Shown here: positions 36,956-49,498 of the stretch, in pieces
How the letters are laid out: every line of letters starts with the position of its first letter
How positions within the stretch are numbered: position 1 is the stretch's first letter
NCBI GenBank assembly: GCA_014904985.1
Contig: MU128925.1
Location: forward strand, 165,365-229,364
DNA length: 64,000 nucleotides
Source of the DNA: Hydnum rufescens UP504
Taxonomy: Eukaryota; Basidiomycota; Agaricomycetes; Cantharellales; Hydnaceae
Direction: 5' to 3'
Program-made: the position numbers and the translations under genes
Notes under the pieces: model-generated
Told to the model about the DNA's origin: nothing
Seen by the model: only the letters and a program-made list of their open reading frames with translations
Database searches by the model: none

Positions 36956-37115
36956 AAAAGTGGTTCATTATATTTCAAGAGTGGAGGTCACAACTCACTA
37001 ATTACAAAGTATCATTTGAGAATACCCCAAGGTTTATACCTTGGGGTATTCTCAAATGATACTTTGTAGTTAGTGAGTTGTGACCTCCACTCTTGAAATA
37101 TAATGAACTACTTTT
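36956..37115. repeat. 160-bp near-perfect inverted repeat (foldback/MITE-like hairpin)
   Basis: Arms 36956-37033 and 37038-37115 (78 bp each) pair with only two mismatches around a 4-base loop TTAT at 37034-37037. Mismatches are at 36962/37109 and at one position in the ACTAATTAC/GTAGTTAGT segment. The termini are AAAAGTGG and CTACTTTT. No clear target-site duplication is visible. It lies in the gap between the HNH pseudogene and MBP1. Near-identity of the arms points to recent origin or to gene conversion between arms. Confidence 0.92.
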
Positions 37116-37564
37116 ATTCACAAGCACTTTGCTTCTGTACCATTGAAGCTATACCCATATGGCCCTCCCATTCTCAGAATTACACCTGGCTTTCATCTCA
37201 CTCCAGCTTGCAAGAGAAATTAGATGCCTGCATGCAAGCAGTTTGATGACATGGAATTCACAGGAACTAAGGCTACAGACCCAGAGTGCAGGGTCCTCAA
37301 GAGATGCAGGTAGCAATTAACCTCAACCCTGGGTCATCAATGAATTTACACTGTAGGGAACACATCCCCTGAGGGGGTAGGAGCCATGATTATGAGTCTA
37401 TCATCAAGATCGAGGGTATACCGGCGTTCCAAGTTCAATCGTCAGTAAGTATACACGTACAAGAATGGTGATGACAATAGGGTAGGATACTAGGGCTCAG
37501 GAAGGTGGTTGAGCCGATGGTGCTGTAGTAGTCTTAAGATTATTGGGTCCCCAAGTGATCGGTG
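37116..37564. other. Intergenic stretch downstream of MBP1
   Basis: About 450 bp between the foldback element and the MBP1 stop. No open frame with recognisable content; it should contain the MBP1 3' untranslated region. Confidence 0.4.
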
Positions 37565-39886
37565 CTATTGGTTCTTCGCTTCAAGCATCTGAAGTTTAGC
37601 AGCCGGGTTCAGTAGCTGAGCACGGTTGCGACGCACGACAAAAAAGCTAACCTCGAGCAACAACCCAGCCACGCTGTCGACCTCCATTGGCGGTATACCG
37701 CCACATCCAGCTCCGATTAAGCGACGATACTCGGACATTCTCCCCCCAGTCCCTGCTTCAGCTTGGTACTTGACGTACTCTCTGAAACTCTCTTCCCGCT
37801 TCGCCCGGTATTCCGCTATTTGTGTTCGTAATTCTTCGCACGCATTGTCAATCTCTTCTGGTGTCTGAATGGAGTCGAGCTTATAAAGCTCCTCGAAGCG
37901 AGAGACCTCTGCTTCACCGAATGTCGCCGGAGGATGAGGTGCCGTGGTCTGCTCAAGCATTGACAGAGGTCCACCGAACCCATTCGTCGTCGTCCACGCC
38001 ATTTCCTTCGCGTCTTCTTCCTTGATCCATTTCTCCCACCCGAGTTTGTACGAACTTACCATCTTTGCCAACGCCTCGTCCTCAATTTTGGAAAGATTCT
38101 GCTTCGCTTGGCTCAGATTGGCCGCTTGTTCCTTCAGAGCTAATACAGCCCGTTGGCTCTCCGCGATCTCCGCTTGGATATTCCCGAGAAGAGCATGTGC
38201 TTGGTTCAAATCCCGCTCCTTGTCCATCAGCTCGTTGTCGAAACTCGTCGCTAGACTATCGAGAAGATTCGCCATATCGCTCGTAGCTTTGCCGCTGGCA
38301 CGCTGGGCGATAGTTGAGTGGTGCAGCCGTGGGTAATTAGCTGTCGCTCCACTTCGCACGTTCAGTGCCTGTGAACGCATGATAGGGGAAGATCGGAAGC
38401 GTTCGTCCTCGAGGATATAATCTTCACAAGTCTTGCCATCCCGATTCGGTATCTTTGGATCTGCGCCGTGGTCGATAAGGAGCTTGACGAGCCGTTTACT
38501 TCGACAACGCGCGGCCATCGTCAGGGCCGTTTCGCCATCCTCATCCTGGAAGTTAATGATATCTGCGAGTTCCTGAGGGAAATCAGCTAATCGCCCAAGT
38601 AATGTTTCCATATAATAGCGCGCTGCATGCGTTTTGCCCTTTCCATGGCGACGTCGACGATATGATGGAATACAGTGCGGTTGAAATGGTCGATATGAGG
38701 GTGATCGGTGTAGAAGCTCGTAGAGTTCGGGGAATTTCCGTACATCGTAATTATTGGCAAACATGACACTTCGCATAAGAGCAGTTTGCCCCGCCTTGTT
38801 GACCTTGAATATATCTGCACCAGCAGTTAGAAGGAGTTTTACGACGCGCGTACGCCCCATGGCACAGCTCCAATGAAGTGGTGTGTGCCCGTCCTCATCG
38901 ATAGTGATGTTGGGGTCAAAATCAGCAGGTGGATTGATAAGTAAATTCGGTATTTTGTTGGTATCTGAAATAAAGTACTCGAGAATGATGTCTCCATATT
39001 TCGCAGGATCGGTTTCTTCGGTTCAAGATTGCTGTATCGTGAATGGGACCAGCATCAATTTCGAACGATGGATCGAGTTTACGTTTGCGAGAACGTCCGT
39101 TTCTAGGAATAGATCCCGGCTCAGGCTGAGCCTCATTATCAGAATCGTAACGTGAGCTGGCGAGAGGGGATGGAGTTCGGGAACTGGAAGATACGTCGGA
39201 GGGGGATGAAGTCATAGAACCATCTGCCGATCCAAGGGGAGTGGATACACGAGAGTACTCTGTTGGCGTGCCAGTTGCATATGAACCACGTTTGTTTCCT
39301 CGGGTCGCTATCGAGGATGGACCCTCTCCGGCATCCTTGCGTTTGGGTCGCGACGGAGCTGCCGATATATATGTTTGGGGGCCAGCGGGGGCTTGTCAGC
39401 GCCGGCTGAAAGTCAATCAAAGGTCTGAGGAGTGGTTCGATATTATATTGGCGTGCAAGAGCCAGGCCACGCTCCAAGGGCACCCAAGTGCCTGTGTTGC
39501 ATAAGGAGGGGCACAACGTTCAGGAGTAATGAGATATGGCTCACCTTGGTACTTGCCATAACCTCCCTGGACCTTCTCGTGGTCTGCTTTTTGGACCTCA
39601 CGCTCGAGTACACGAGTTCGCTGTGGTTTATCGAAACCCGCGACTTTGAGTATCTGGGTAGCATTTAACCACGAGTCGGAGCGCCTGCGCATCACGGCCA
39701 CAGATTTACATATCCTAGGTCACGAAAATGAGCGCATAATCAACGAGGAAGAAAGCGCGGCTGAATACATCTCATAAACCGGCACGCCACTATACGTCGC
39801 CTAGGACACGTTCGTAAGCGTGGAATAATTGTAAGAGAGAGCGGACACGTCGATACCTTGAATATCTGTGGGTTGGAGCCCGTCAT
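37565..39886 (-). CDS. MBP1: MBP1/Res-type APSES transcription factor of the G1/S program
   Basis: DNA-binding subunit of the MBF complex, which drives G1/S genes. Exon 1 encodes [10 protein letters not shown], then [11 protein letters not shown] and [20 protein letters not shown] start the APSES (KilA-N) domain. [20 protein letters not shown] and [19 protein letters not shown] complete it. The central region has ankyrin repeats ([75 protein letters not shown]), then a coiled-coil region (about residues 520-620) and a C-terminus ending MLEAKNQ. Between LLHRS and GKTHAARYY about 21 codons (38634-38716) are read in a shifted frame; the conserved [18 protein letters not shown] is encoded in another frame there. 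HEM12 lies upstream in tandem. Confidence 0.92.
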
Positions 39887-40078
39887 CTTAATGGTTGGCG
39901 CGAGACGTGGGCGCGCCCCCTCGACGCGCTGAGGTCCTCGTACTTTCAACTCCGCTCCGCACTCCGACATTTCCGATAATTCCACAGCCACAGGATCAAA
40001 GACAATACTGGTTCCAGCCAAGTACATACGTACAGTACTACTGGAAACACAAAGTTGAAGTTGATGCAACAAAAGGGA

Positions 40079-41345
40079 TCAAGAAGATTTTGTGTATTTA
40101 TGCACACACTCGAAAAACCAACGGAGATCTTCCGGATCAACACCGGGCGTTATTCCGTGGCCTAGATTGAAGATATGACCTGTAGATTTCCCCCCAACCT
40201 TGAATGCCTCGGCCGTGCGCTTGACCTCACGCTCGATCGCATCGCGTCCACCGTACAGCACGTTCGGATCAACGTTGCCCTGTAGTGCAACCTTGCCATT
40301 GGCCAACTCTCTCGCCACGACAGGATCCACAAGCCAATCGAGCCCGAGAACATCCCAGCCGCTACTCGACGCCAGTGTAGCAATTGCATGATTCGCGCCC
40401 TTGGCGAAGAGTAAGAGTGGCACATCTTTAATATTCGCCGCGGCAAGCCGAGCTCGAACACCAGACGCAATGCTTTGATATGTCGGTGCAGCAAATTCGG
40501 CGAAATCACGAGGGGACAGTTCGGCTGCCCAGGTATCAAATAATTGCACCAACTGCCAAGTACACATGCAAGGGTCAGGATTGTTGATTCACAGGTACGA
40601 TATGACAGAATAAGCACCTGCGCCCCAGCCTTAATTTGGCCAACAAGATAATCAACGCAGACGTCGGCGATACGGTGAAGAAGATCTTTAGATTCGGTGG
40701 GATATTTGAAGAGCCATGTCTTCGCTTTTGTAAATGTTTTGCTCCCTCCACCCTCGATCATGTACGCCATCAACGTCCACGGTGCTCCACTGAACCCGAT
40801 AAGCGGTACTTGTCCCTTTAGTTCGTGACGAGTGAGCGTAATAGCGTCGAAGACGTATCCAAGCTCCTTGGCCACGTCAACGTGGGAAGCGAGACGGCTA
40901 AGATGGCTAGGATCCACCAAGGGCTGCGGCAGGACTGGACCGTGTCCAGGATCCATGATCACTTCCAAACCCATCGCCTGTGGTATGACCAAGATATCGG
41001 AGAAAATGATAGCTGCATCCAATAGTCCAGCATACCTACGGATCGGCTGCAGTGTAACTTCGCACGCCAGCTTGGGCGTCCGACAGACATGGAAGAACTC
41101 GTTTTCTTTGCGAACTTCGCGGAATTCTGAGGTAAAAGGGTTAACAAGAAAAAAAATTACACCGTGCACCCTTTTGTACCTGGAAGGTAGCGACCAGCCT
41201 GTCGCATGACCCATACAGGCGCTCGCTCTGTTTCTTCACCTGCTCATTGCCAGTCAATTCACGTCCCAGCGAGCTCCGCACAACCAACCGTACCTCTAGC
41301 CGCTCGAATTATCAGGTCATTTTGCAGCTCAGGAAACTCAACCAT
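40079..41345 (-). CDS. HEM12: Uroporphyrinogen decarboxylase
   Basis: Fifth enzyme of heme synthesis, converting uroporphyrinogen III to coproporphyrinogen III in the cytosol. Blocks: [35 protein letters not shown] (URO-D signature 1), [60 protein letters not shown] (signature 2), [49 protein letters not shown] and [18 protein letters not shown]. The active-site Asp in IFSDI and the Arg in RQAGRY are present. The start MVEFPEL at 41345 fits the family length; an in-frame ATG at 41366 would add seven residues. The PMT2 stop is only 41 bp upstream. Confidence 0.95.
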
Positions 41346-41386
41346 CAGGAATCCAAGTATCGTCATAAATAGCGTACACGTGCAGA

Positions 41387-44300
41387 TTAGTCATCGCCAA
41401 ACAACGCCTCCTGCATCCGGGCAAGATCCTCCTCAACCTCCTTCACCATGGTACTCGACGAGCTGACCAGAGTCGTCCTTGACGAGGTCGTTATTGCATC
41501 TTCTGCAGTCGGGGACAGTGTCGGAGATGCTGGCTCGTCATTCTGGTCCTTCGATAGCAGAGGCACCTCAGGATTGAGGACAAGGTTTTCTAGAGGTGCT
41601 GCACCGGCCGTCTGGACCGCAGCGGAGTCATCCTCTTCTGGAGTCATCAGGTCTTCTGGTTCAGGGGGCAAGACCACAGGAATATCATTTGCAGCCATTG
41701 CAGCCCCAGCTGTGAGCGACAGGCCCCCCTCGATCGATTGCGGCGGCACGGGTGCAGGCTTCGACTCGACACTGTTGACTTGCTCCGCGACCTTTTGTTC
41801 AAAGACATTGTGGCCAGGTGCAGCTGCCGCGCCTCTCAGGCCTTCTGTAGTCTTCATGGCATCCGCAACCACCTTCTCAGCAGCCATAGGATCATCTACC
41901 ACAACCGCCTGGCGACCGTCTTGCCCACCGATGGTGGCGACAGGCACCTTGTCTAGAGTAGAAAGTATTGCTCCCTTTTCATGATATTGCGAATACTACG
42001 GGTGATCGAAATCATAAGCACTGCAAGGGAACAGGTCAATAACTCACACGTACCTCATGATGGAAGTCGTTGCTATAAAGATATCAAGCACCCATTAGAG
42101 CATCTCGAATATGTCAAAATATACACCCCTACTCACCAAGAGAAATCCCAAGTTTTGAGCCATTCGGCGCGCTGGCACTGACCTCGAGTCCATTGGCCAC
42201 CATATATCAGAGGAGAGAAGTGGGTAAAGTTATAAATAGCGACGATAGCCAGTATCGCAGCCAGCTGAAGTCGAACCTGAGGCCTCAGAGTCGCAGTCAC
42301 GAGATCAAAAATACCACAAGAGACCAGGATAGCAAAGTAAAGAGCGGGGAAGTAATGGTGAAGGAAAAGCTGACGTTGCATGAGGAAGAAAGGGAAGTAA
42401 TGTAGAGCCCAACCTATGACCAAAAGGCTGCAAATGGAGTCATATTTGACGACGCGACCTGCGAATATGTTATTAGCGTTGTGTTGATAGGTTCAGCCAC
42501 AAACCCACTATGATTAAAATCCTGATAGCCTCGTTTCTCCCGAAGCACAAGCACCACGCGGACCACGGCGTACAAGACGACGGAAGCCGTACTGAGCCAC
42601 CAAATAAAGGGATTACCAAGCAGGTAAATTTGCCTATGGTCTTTAACCCAGAAATTCTAGGGGAGAAATAATAATTAATTCGCGGGGAGTCCCCATCATT
42701 CCCGAGACTCACAATCCCCCGACGAAGGATAGGCCACGTATACGGGCGAGAATCGAAGACGTGTCGGTCAGTGAGCCCTGCATTCGTCGTCCACATGACT
42801 TGTTGCAACTCCCAGAACTTTCCAAAGAAACCAGGAAGTTCATAGTTCACCCGTTCATCCCCAGGATGCACTATAAAGTAAATCAGTGGGCAACATGGTG
42901 TGCGTGCGAGAAACCACCCACACTGTGGATGGGTATTTGTCTCCATATACCATAGTGAATTAGGTTTCACGGCATTAGTATTGCATGTAACCTCCTGCTG
43001 TTCGAATCCCCACTCAGGAAGCTTAACTTTGTGTGAGAAGAGATAGCATCCGGTCAACGTATGTCGAAGTCGAAATACGGTATGTAGTGTCCTGAGGCGC
43101 CTGGATGACTCTCGGTCGTGCTTATCCCCTTCTTCGATTTCGACAGCCCAATTATCATTCGCGTCACCGATGAATCCCGGGAAACCGTAGCCAGAAACCT
43201 CATTCTGGAAATCAACATCCGAGACTGGGGGACGGATATTGTGCGAATGCAGACGCTTTTCGGTAGGAAGATGTTGAAGCCGGATAATCATCCCGTGCTT
43301 GACGTATGTTAAAGGAGCCGTCGCGTAATCCGGCTCGGCGATACCTTCCTCTGTTGCGTTCAAAATGCGCCACACATTGTTTTCATCCCGATGAGGATAT
43401 AGAGTGACTTGCTGCTCTAAAGATGAGAGAGGATGAGATAGAGGCGATCGTGTTTTTGGACGTGAACATACGAGCGCTTCCAGCAGGATACGAATGAAGG
43501 TGGGAGTGGAGATAACCTCCCTGTGTGTTGAGATGGCGCATAGTAATCTCAGAACCGAGTGCAATATCTGCGAGTCCGACTTCAGCCCTACATCCAAAGG
43601 GTAAGACGATAGGCACTCACCGGCAAAGGTATCCTCCATCCCTCGGCCACCCAACGTATGCTGGAAGGGTGAACTCATGAAACCATCCCCATCGCCGGAG
43701 TTCTGGAGAATTTGGAAGTGGATAGCGAACATGCTCATATAAAAGAATACCGGAACGACGATCAAACAGAGCGCCCGGGCCAGGAAATGCTTGATGAAGA
43801 GACGTGGTGGCACTCGGAGGTCACCCAGAAGCCGCCATAACTGTCGAATGGTGTCGACCCCCACCGTGGCAATAGTGAAGAGTCCTACCCACTTGCAGCT
43901 GACGACCGCTCCGAGAGAGAGACCCGTCAATGTGAGCCACAGCCACCATTGTTCCGTAAAGGCACGACTCCGGTCGCGGTCTTCATTGGAGAAGGCGACC
44001 CAGAAGAAAAGAGTGAGAGCAGTAAAGAAAATAAGAGGGGAATCTAGAAGGATGTGTCGGGACTGGGTAATATATCCATTCTCGAAGAGAATGAAGATGG
44101 ACCCTAGGAGGGCGGTTGTGGCGCCGCAGTCGAGTTCACGCAGAGTGAGATATGCCAACGGAACCACAGCTACGCCCATTAGGGCAGGTAATAACCGCAT
44201 ACTCGTATATGGCGTGTTTTCATAAACTCTGCAAACAGATCATTGCATGAGCCAGGGGATTGCGCCAAGTTGCACAATAAGCTTACTTTGCAATATCCTT

Positions 44301-44720
44301 GAAGTCAAATTCGCCATCGAATCCCCTCACAAAAGCGACTAGAGTGATAAGGAGCTTGGCAAGTGGAGGGTGCACGTCGACATAGTACTGAGTTTTGATA
44401 TACTTTGAAGCAAATTTCCCAAAATGAACCTCATCGAATCTGCAGCAAAATCAGACAGTTGAAGAAAGTGGAGATAAACTGGTGGCCTACACGACACTAT
44501 CCGGGTGTGAGATGCGGAAGAGTCTGACACCCAGTGCAACCAAGACCACCAGCGCCAGCAATTTCCATTCAGCAGGTCGAATCCTCAACCCGGCAGATGG
44601 ATGTGCTCGTCTCAGATCCCCACTGATAGCAGTAGCTCTCTTTTCGTCAGCATCGACGTAGCCTTGTGGACGAGACGGAAATCGTTGCCTAGGCGGTGAT
44701 GCGGCTCGTCGGGGCAGCAT
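41387..44720 (-). CDS. PMT2: Protein O-mannosyltransferase, PMT2-like
   Basis: ER membrane enzyme that transfers mannose from dolichol-phosphate-mannose to Ser/Thr. The N-terminus (MLPRRAASPPRQRF) is cytosolic and basic. Core blocks are FDEVHFGKFASKYIK, DVHPPLAKLLITL, MRLLPALMGVAVVPLAYLT, QSRHILLDSPLIFFTALT, SCKWVGLFTIATVGVD and FMSSPFQHTLGGRGMEDTF. MIR repeats follow: HLNTQGGYLHSH, QQQVTLYPHRDENNVWRI, HSHNIRPPVSDVDFQNEVSG and LRHTLTGCYLFSHKVKLPEW. The C-terminal membrane part includes ALHYFPFFLMQRQLFLHHYF. A hydrophilic tail of about 190 residues (41387-41947), rich in Ala, Pro, Glu and Ser, ends QEALFGDD. Subfamily by eye; PMT1 is less likely. Confidence 0.9.
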
Positions 44721-47700
44721 AGGATTCGAGTATCACGTTCGTGATGATGGCTCCCCTTCCGTCCAGGTATTCAAAGATGAACTGATACCACCTAGTTGGT
44801 TTATTGGAGCAGACGAATTTTGTGTAGCTGTCAACTGCGGACTAAATTAAATTTGCTGTACAGTATATGTATATACAATACACAACATCCAATTCCCAAT
44901 CTCGAACCTGGAACTTGTGGAAGAAAGCACCTCACGAAGAGGGCAGATTTGAAAAATTAGGATCAAAGACCTATGCGAATAGCACAAGGGTCGCTGGACC
45001 AAGTCCTCGCCTTGTAAGCGTCGGCGGCACGATCAATTGTGGTGCCGAGGGCCGTAGCACCCCGGGTCTAGCAACATAAATTGCCCCTCTCTCTCGCCAG
45101 ACACTTGTGCGAGACACAACCTTCTTGCCCCATCGTACTTCTCGCGCTACCCCAAAGGGGGCTGCGCAAGGTTCCGCCATCCCCCAAGTCACCCGTCGTC
45201 CTCTGCCGGCATCACCTGTAGACACCAAAGTCACGCAGAAGGTGCAGTGCCAGTTGAATACGCAAAGCGACGGCTCCCTCTCGAGCGCATGAGACACGTC
45301 TCGTAACCTGCCTTTCTGTTCTGAACAGCCCAGACGAAAAAAAAACTGGAGATGCTATAACCTGTCGACAGCCATGTTCCCAAGTGCTTCGTCCATCCTC
45401 CCTCAAGATCAGAGGTTCATCCTTGGTACACATCGATGCTACAATCTGACCGTTTGTCTCCAAGGTGCCGGCATCAAGGGTTGCATTTCCGAGATCATCC
45501 CATGCAGAGACCGCACCGACACAGGGCCGTATGCGAAGACGCACACAAGCACGCGAGAACGAGTCTCTCGTGCAGCGGCGTACAAGATTCTTTCGACTCT
45601 TGAGCTGTTTCCCGCAGGAGCTGCACGCTCATGTGCATCCGGACCGGAGGCAATGCGAGACAATAGGTTTTCGAGAGCAGGCGGGACTGCAAACATCAGA
45701 TGGACCGAAAGGCGAATTGATGCATGAGATCCTCGGAGCAAGAAGATAACACTTGGTACGACGGTTTTCATGACCAGGGTTTGGGAAGCTGAAAGGGTGG
45801 CAAACAATTTGGAGCAGTCTATGGGCTGGAGGTATGAAAGAGAAACAGTTCTAGCGCTGCATCGGACGAGTTCTGCTGCATTTGAATGTCGAACAGAGTG
45901 TCAGCGAGTCTGGGTTATTAAAGAGATGAGAAGGATAATCATCAGCACGTATCAGCAGAGAAAGCTGATCCTCCCGTATAGAGGAGCCAAACGAGACATG
46001 TCGCCATTGCTGGTGACGAGGAGCCTTCGCACAGCCAGGCTCCGATCAGGGGAAAAGGAAGATAGAAAGGTAAAGCGAAGAAGCGGGTACTTTCGTCCCC
46101 ACGATAAAACACCATCAACACACGAAACGCGTGATCGGGCCACCACTAGGGGGCGAGCATAAGTTCTGTCATGCATCCCGCGCAATAACGGCCTCGTCCT
46201 CGCTCGACCCTCAAAAACCACAAGCTTGCGTCACGAGCGCCGCCACCTTCCTTTGCGTTCTCCTTCAGAGGACATGTACTGCGCCCAAAATCCAATCCTC
46301 GAAGGACCAAAAGCCAAGAGAAACTTCGCTGTTACGAGTCCCTTATCCATGAACAACATCAGTCGTCCGGATGACTCACGGCCGCGATGCATCTCGCAAA
46401 CAAACGCCGCGGAGGAATGATGTGCTAGACGCAGGACCCTGTTCGGATGCTCTTCTCGACTTGCGAGAGATACGGCGGTCCAGGGAAGACTGCACTATTA
46501 GGGCTTTCTGGGTGTGCAGAGAACTCGTCCAGGTCTCCACAATGAACGAGATATGGACAGAGTGAACTTGTAAAGCAAAGTTCTGGTTCGACTACCACAG
46601 ACCCCAGTCCCTTGGAAGGAAAAACGATCCGTGGGGATGCCTCTCACCCTAATTGTGTCGGAGGGCGCACCTCTAGTACACGTACCCAGAACAGGTCGTA
46701 CCAAGTACATCGACGATCCCGAACTTATCGCGGGACCCTCCAACAAGGATACCGAAAATTTGACGCCAAGAATACGCGCTTGCCGGCTCCCAACCGGATT
46801 CCGCGCTGCCGGCGCAGAATGGGCGAGGCATGTCAAGGGTAATCGGTTCGGGGCGCTGAGTGAACGGCCCCCCATCGAGGCGGGTTACACAAGTAGGGAT
46901 CTATACGATACATCGGCACATGGACGACTTTTTCTGGATATACGTATGTACTTTCCGGAGGCGCGGATGTCGAATCTGACATGGGGTCACGGAGGTAAGG
47001 GAGATGCGCGCTTCCGCATCGAAGGAACTGGAATGCAATGATGAAGACCACATGGACAGTCTCTTTAGGGGCAGCGCCTGATCGAAAGCCGGAACAACGC
47101 GTCCCTCGAGATTCGTTCGATCCCGGTCATGGACTATTGCCTCGAGCATGTCTTGAATCCATACGACATAATGCATAAATAATTGGGTTGGTGGTTGCCC
47201 CAAAACCGAAGTTTCAGGGCGGCAGGAGGCGGAATTGGGCCCGCAGGAGAGGTGGGGTGGTACATGCGCTCGAAGGAGCGCTGGGGCGTTACGGCGAACG
47301 GAAGGACGGCGGTGACACCTGACGTTTGGAATGCTGATAAAATATAAGGGGGGAACCTTTGACACGTTTTAACGCGAGGGCAGTCCTTCAGATCGTTCTG
47401 CACGCCACGCAGCGTTCTGGACCAGGTGGGGCGAAGAAGCACAATGGGAGGTAGAGCCGGGAAGTTCCGTTTCGTGTTTTCTGACCATTCTAGCTGAGAT
47501 CAGCACTGTCTCACCCTCCCCTCTCATTAAGGAGCAAATGGTGATAAATATTTTTCAATCCCCCGGACTTCCCCATTATATCGTCAGCATACTTTCAAGC
47601 AGTGGAGAACACTGTAATTTCATGAAGTAACAACATTCTTCGTTACCCTTGAAAGTGCTATTTACTCATCAAGTGCATGTGACGTGGATTTGGCCACTCC

Positions 47701-48209
47701 TGTCTGATCCCCAGCATCACAACAATCGGCAGGGTTTTGCGATTTCTGAAAGATTCTGGCCGGAAGGGAACACGAATATTGCACGAATATTGCTGGCACT
47801 GTACTTCATAAAATAATTACGAAAGTAGAGCCCTGACAGGATTTGATCGTGCAGTATGCAGACTTCGACTGGTTCTGTTTGTGGTGCCGCGTCGCTACAC
47901 TAGGTTGCTCCTATGGACCGACAAAAAACCAGTATCTTTTCTGGTGAAGATTTCTAGTACTGTAGTGATATTTATGAACTGCCATACAGAAAGCATGAAT
48001 ATTGGTTTTATTTTCAATACGCGCTTAACGAGGGGAGGCAGTTACACCATGTAGCACAGCATTGTGAAAGACAAACTACGGTCCATACGTGCTACTCCTA
48101 TAATCATTCTCTGCGGAGAATAATTAGTGTTGGCACGAAATTCGACTATTATTGCCATCCTACATTTGTACCTTGATCATGCCCCTTCGAGCCCAGGATC
48201 AGAGGATAT
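44721..48209. other. 3.5-kb region without a recognisable gene
   Basis: The left end holds the PMT2 promoter. The rest contains many overlapping open frames of 60-150 codons on both strands (for example 46631-47041 plus, 46901-47365 minus, 45439-45807 minus) but none shows a known motif, membrane protein pattern or repeat, and no pair joins convincingly by splicing. From about 47450 to 48120 the sequence is A/T-rich and has no long frames. It may hold a lineage-specific gene, a decayed element or a non-coding transcript. Confidence 0.4.
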
Positions 48210-49498
48210 TCATTCAGGGGGATCTGATAAACTCGATTCCGAATCGGAGTCTTCCAAACCTGAGATAACAGGAGGAAAGCCATTTGGGTTGGTATTCCCT
48301 CCAAATTTGGCCGTATGCTCCGAGACGAGCGTGGTGGTGGTGGAATGGGCGATGAGTGCGACGGTGACGATCGAGAAGCATGGATTTGTGGATTCGAATC
48401 CTTCGGAGAGTCCTTGATTGACACAGGTGCATCTGGTCCCACCAAATGAGGTCGCTATCAATGAAGATTGTGCGGTGCTCACCTTTAACGGCAGTGTTTT
48501 CTGCCGACAAGCTGGTATCAAGTGCCATAGGCCCTAATTCCTGACAAGCAGCTCGAGCTTCGAATGAGTTTCCTATTGTTCTCACAAACAGCGCATAGAT
48601 ATCAATTACCGAACTGGGGGGTCTGTGAATCAGAACGTTGTCTTCTACAGTGCTCCTCAGTGGTTGTTGTGGCACCGACACCTTTGCTCCTGAAAGGAAG
48701 GGTGGTCATGACACGCTCCAGTAGCTCGAAGAGGGCACAGAAGAGATGGAGATACCATTGTCGTGAGGACGATTTGTGTCGTAGTCATAGGCGCTTTCAG
48801 GAGTGAGTGACTCTTGGGATTGTGACGTAAAAGGAGCGTGTGCAAACACCATCGAATCAGCGTCGCCATGGATAAGACCAGTAGTGTGGTCTATTACTCC
48901 TGTGGCACTCCCTTCGACAGGGATCGCGACACCGTTCTGTATGCTAAATGGGTCGGGATGTATATTCCCATTGGCCAGAGTTTGGTGGTTGGGTTCTACT
49001 CCATTAGCCTCTGGCTCCGGTGATGTCTGGTCTCGCTTGTCTGGTTCGGGGGGATTTATTATATTTAAAACCTCGTGGGCGATGTTGCGTAGGAACGCGT
49101 CGTCCTTTAAACTGTCTGACATAGCCATCATGGCACGATCCACAACAGGAAACCTATCGTGGTATGTATCAAGAGAGCATAAGACAGTATATCCAAGTAA
49201 ATGCACCTGTCCAAGTCATTCATAATTGTTCCCAGGAGGGCATCTTGGCCCTGGCGAACGAAGTGCGCATGATCCACTTTCTGGAGGGCATCGGATGCGA
49301 TTTGATCAACTCTGCGAGTTAACGTGGCGCTATGATCCTAGAAATACATGTATTTATTTTCCGCATCCGTGGCGTTGCAAAGAAATGCTTGAATACACTG
49401 GCAAGAAACGATTCCATAGCTTCCCTACGCAATCTATCAAACTTCCCTGATCGCTTATATTCCTCCACCAATTCTTTGGGGGTCATTTTCGGGGGCAT
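48210..49498 (-). CDS. SHG1/BOD1-domain protein (COMPASS component type)
   Basis: Starts MPPKMTPKELVEEYKRSGKF followed by DRLRREAMESFLAS, which matches the BOD1/SHG1 domain found in the Shg1 subunit of the Set1/COMPASS histone H3K4 methyltransferase. After splicing: DQIASDALQKVDHAHFVRQG, ALLGTIMNDLDR, then FPVVDRAMMAMSDSLKDDAF and LRNIAHEVLNIINPP. The remainder is acidic, Pro/Ser-rich and probably disordered. A GTATCT...TTTCAG intron near 48700 joins RPHDNG to AKVSVPQQPLRSTV. The 3' end is uncertain: a stop near 48533 or the open frame ending SDPPE at 48210 are both possible. Divergent from CCT2 with 137 bp between starts. Confidence 0.7.

Noticed and set aside
46120..46140. ACGCGT (MluI cell-cycle box) sites as targets of the MBP1 factor
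   Set aside because: The copies seen (near 2797, 46131, 52034, 56570, 63022) are not placed in promoters of the cell-cycle genes in this window, so they are no more than chance matches.
45000..47400. A multi-exon gene in the empty region built from the longest frames
   Set aside because: No combination of frames gave a recognisable domain, and splice choices would be arbitrary, so it is reported only as an unexplained region.
48388..48405. GGATTCGAATCC as a tRNA B box
   Set aside because: No A box, acceptor stem or anticodon arm could be formed around it on either strand; it lies in the tail of the SHG1-domain gene.
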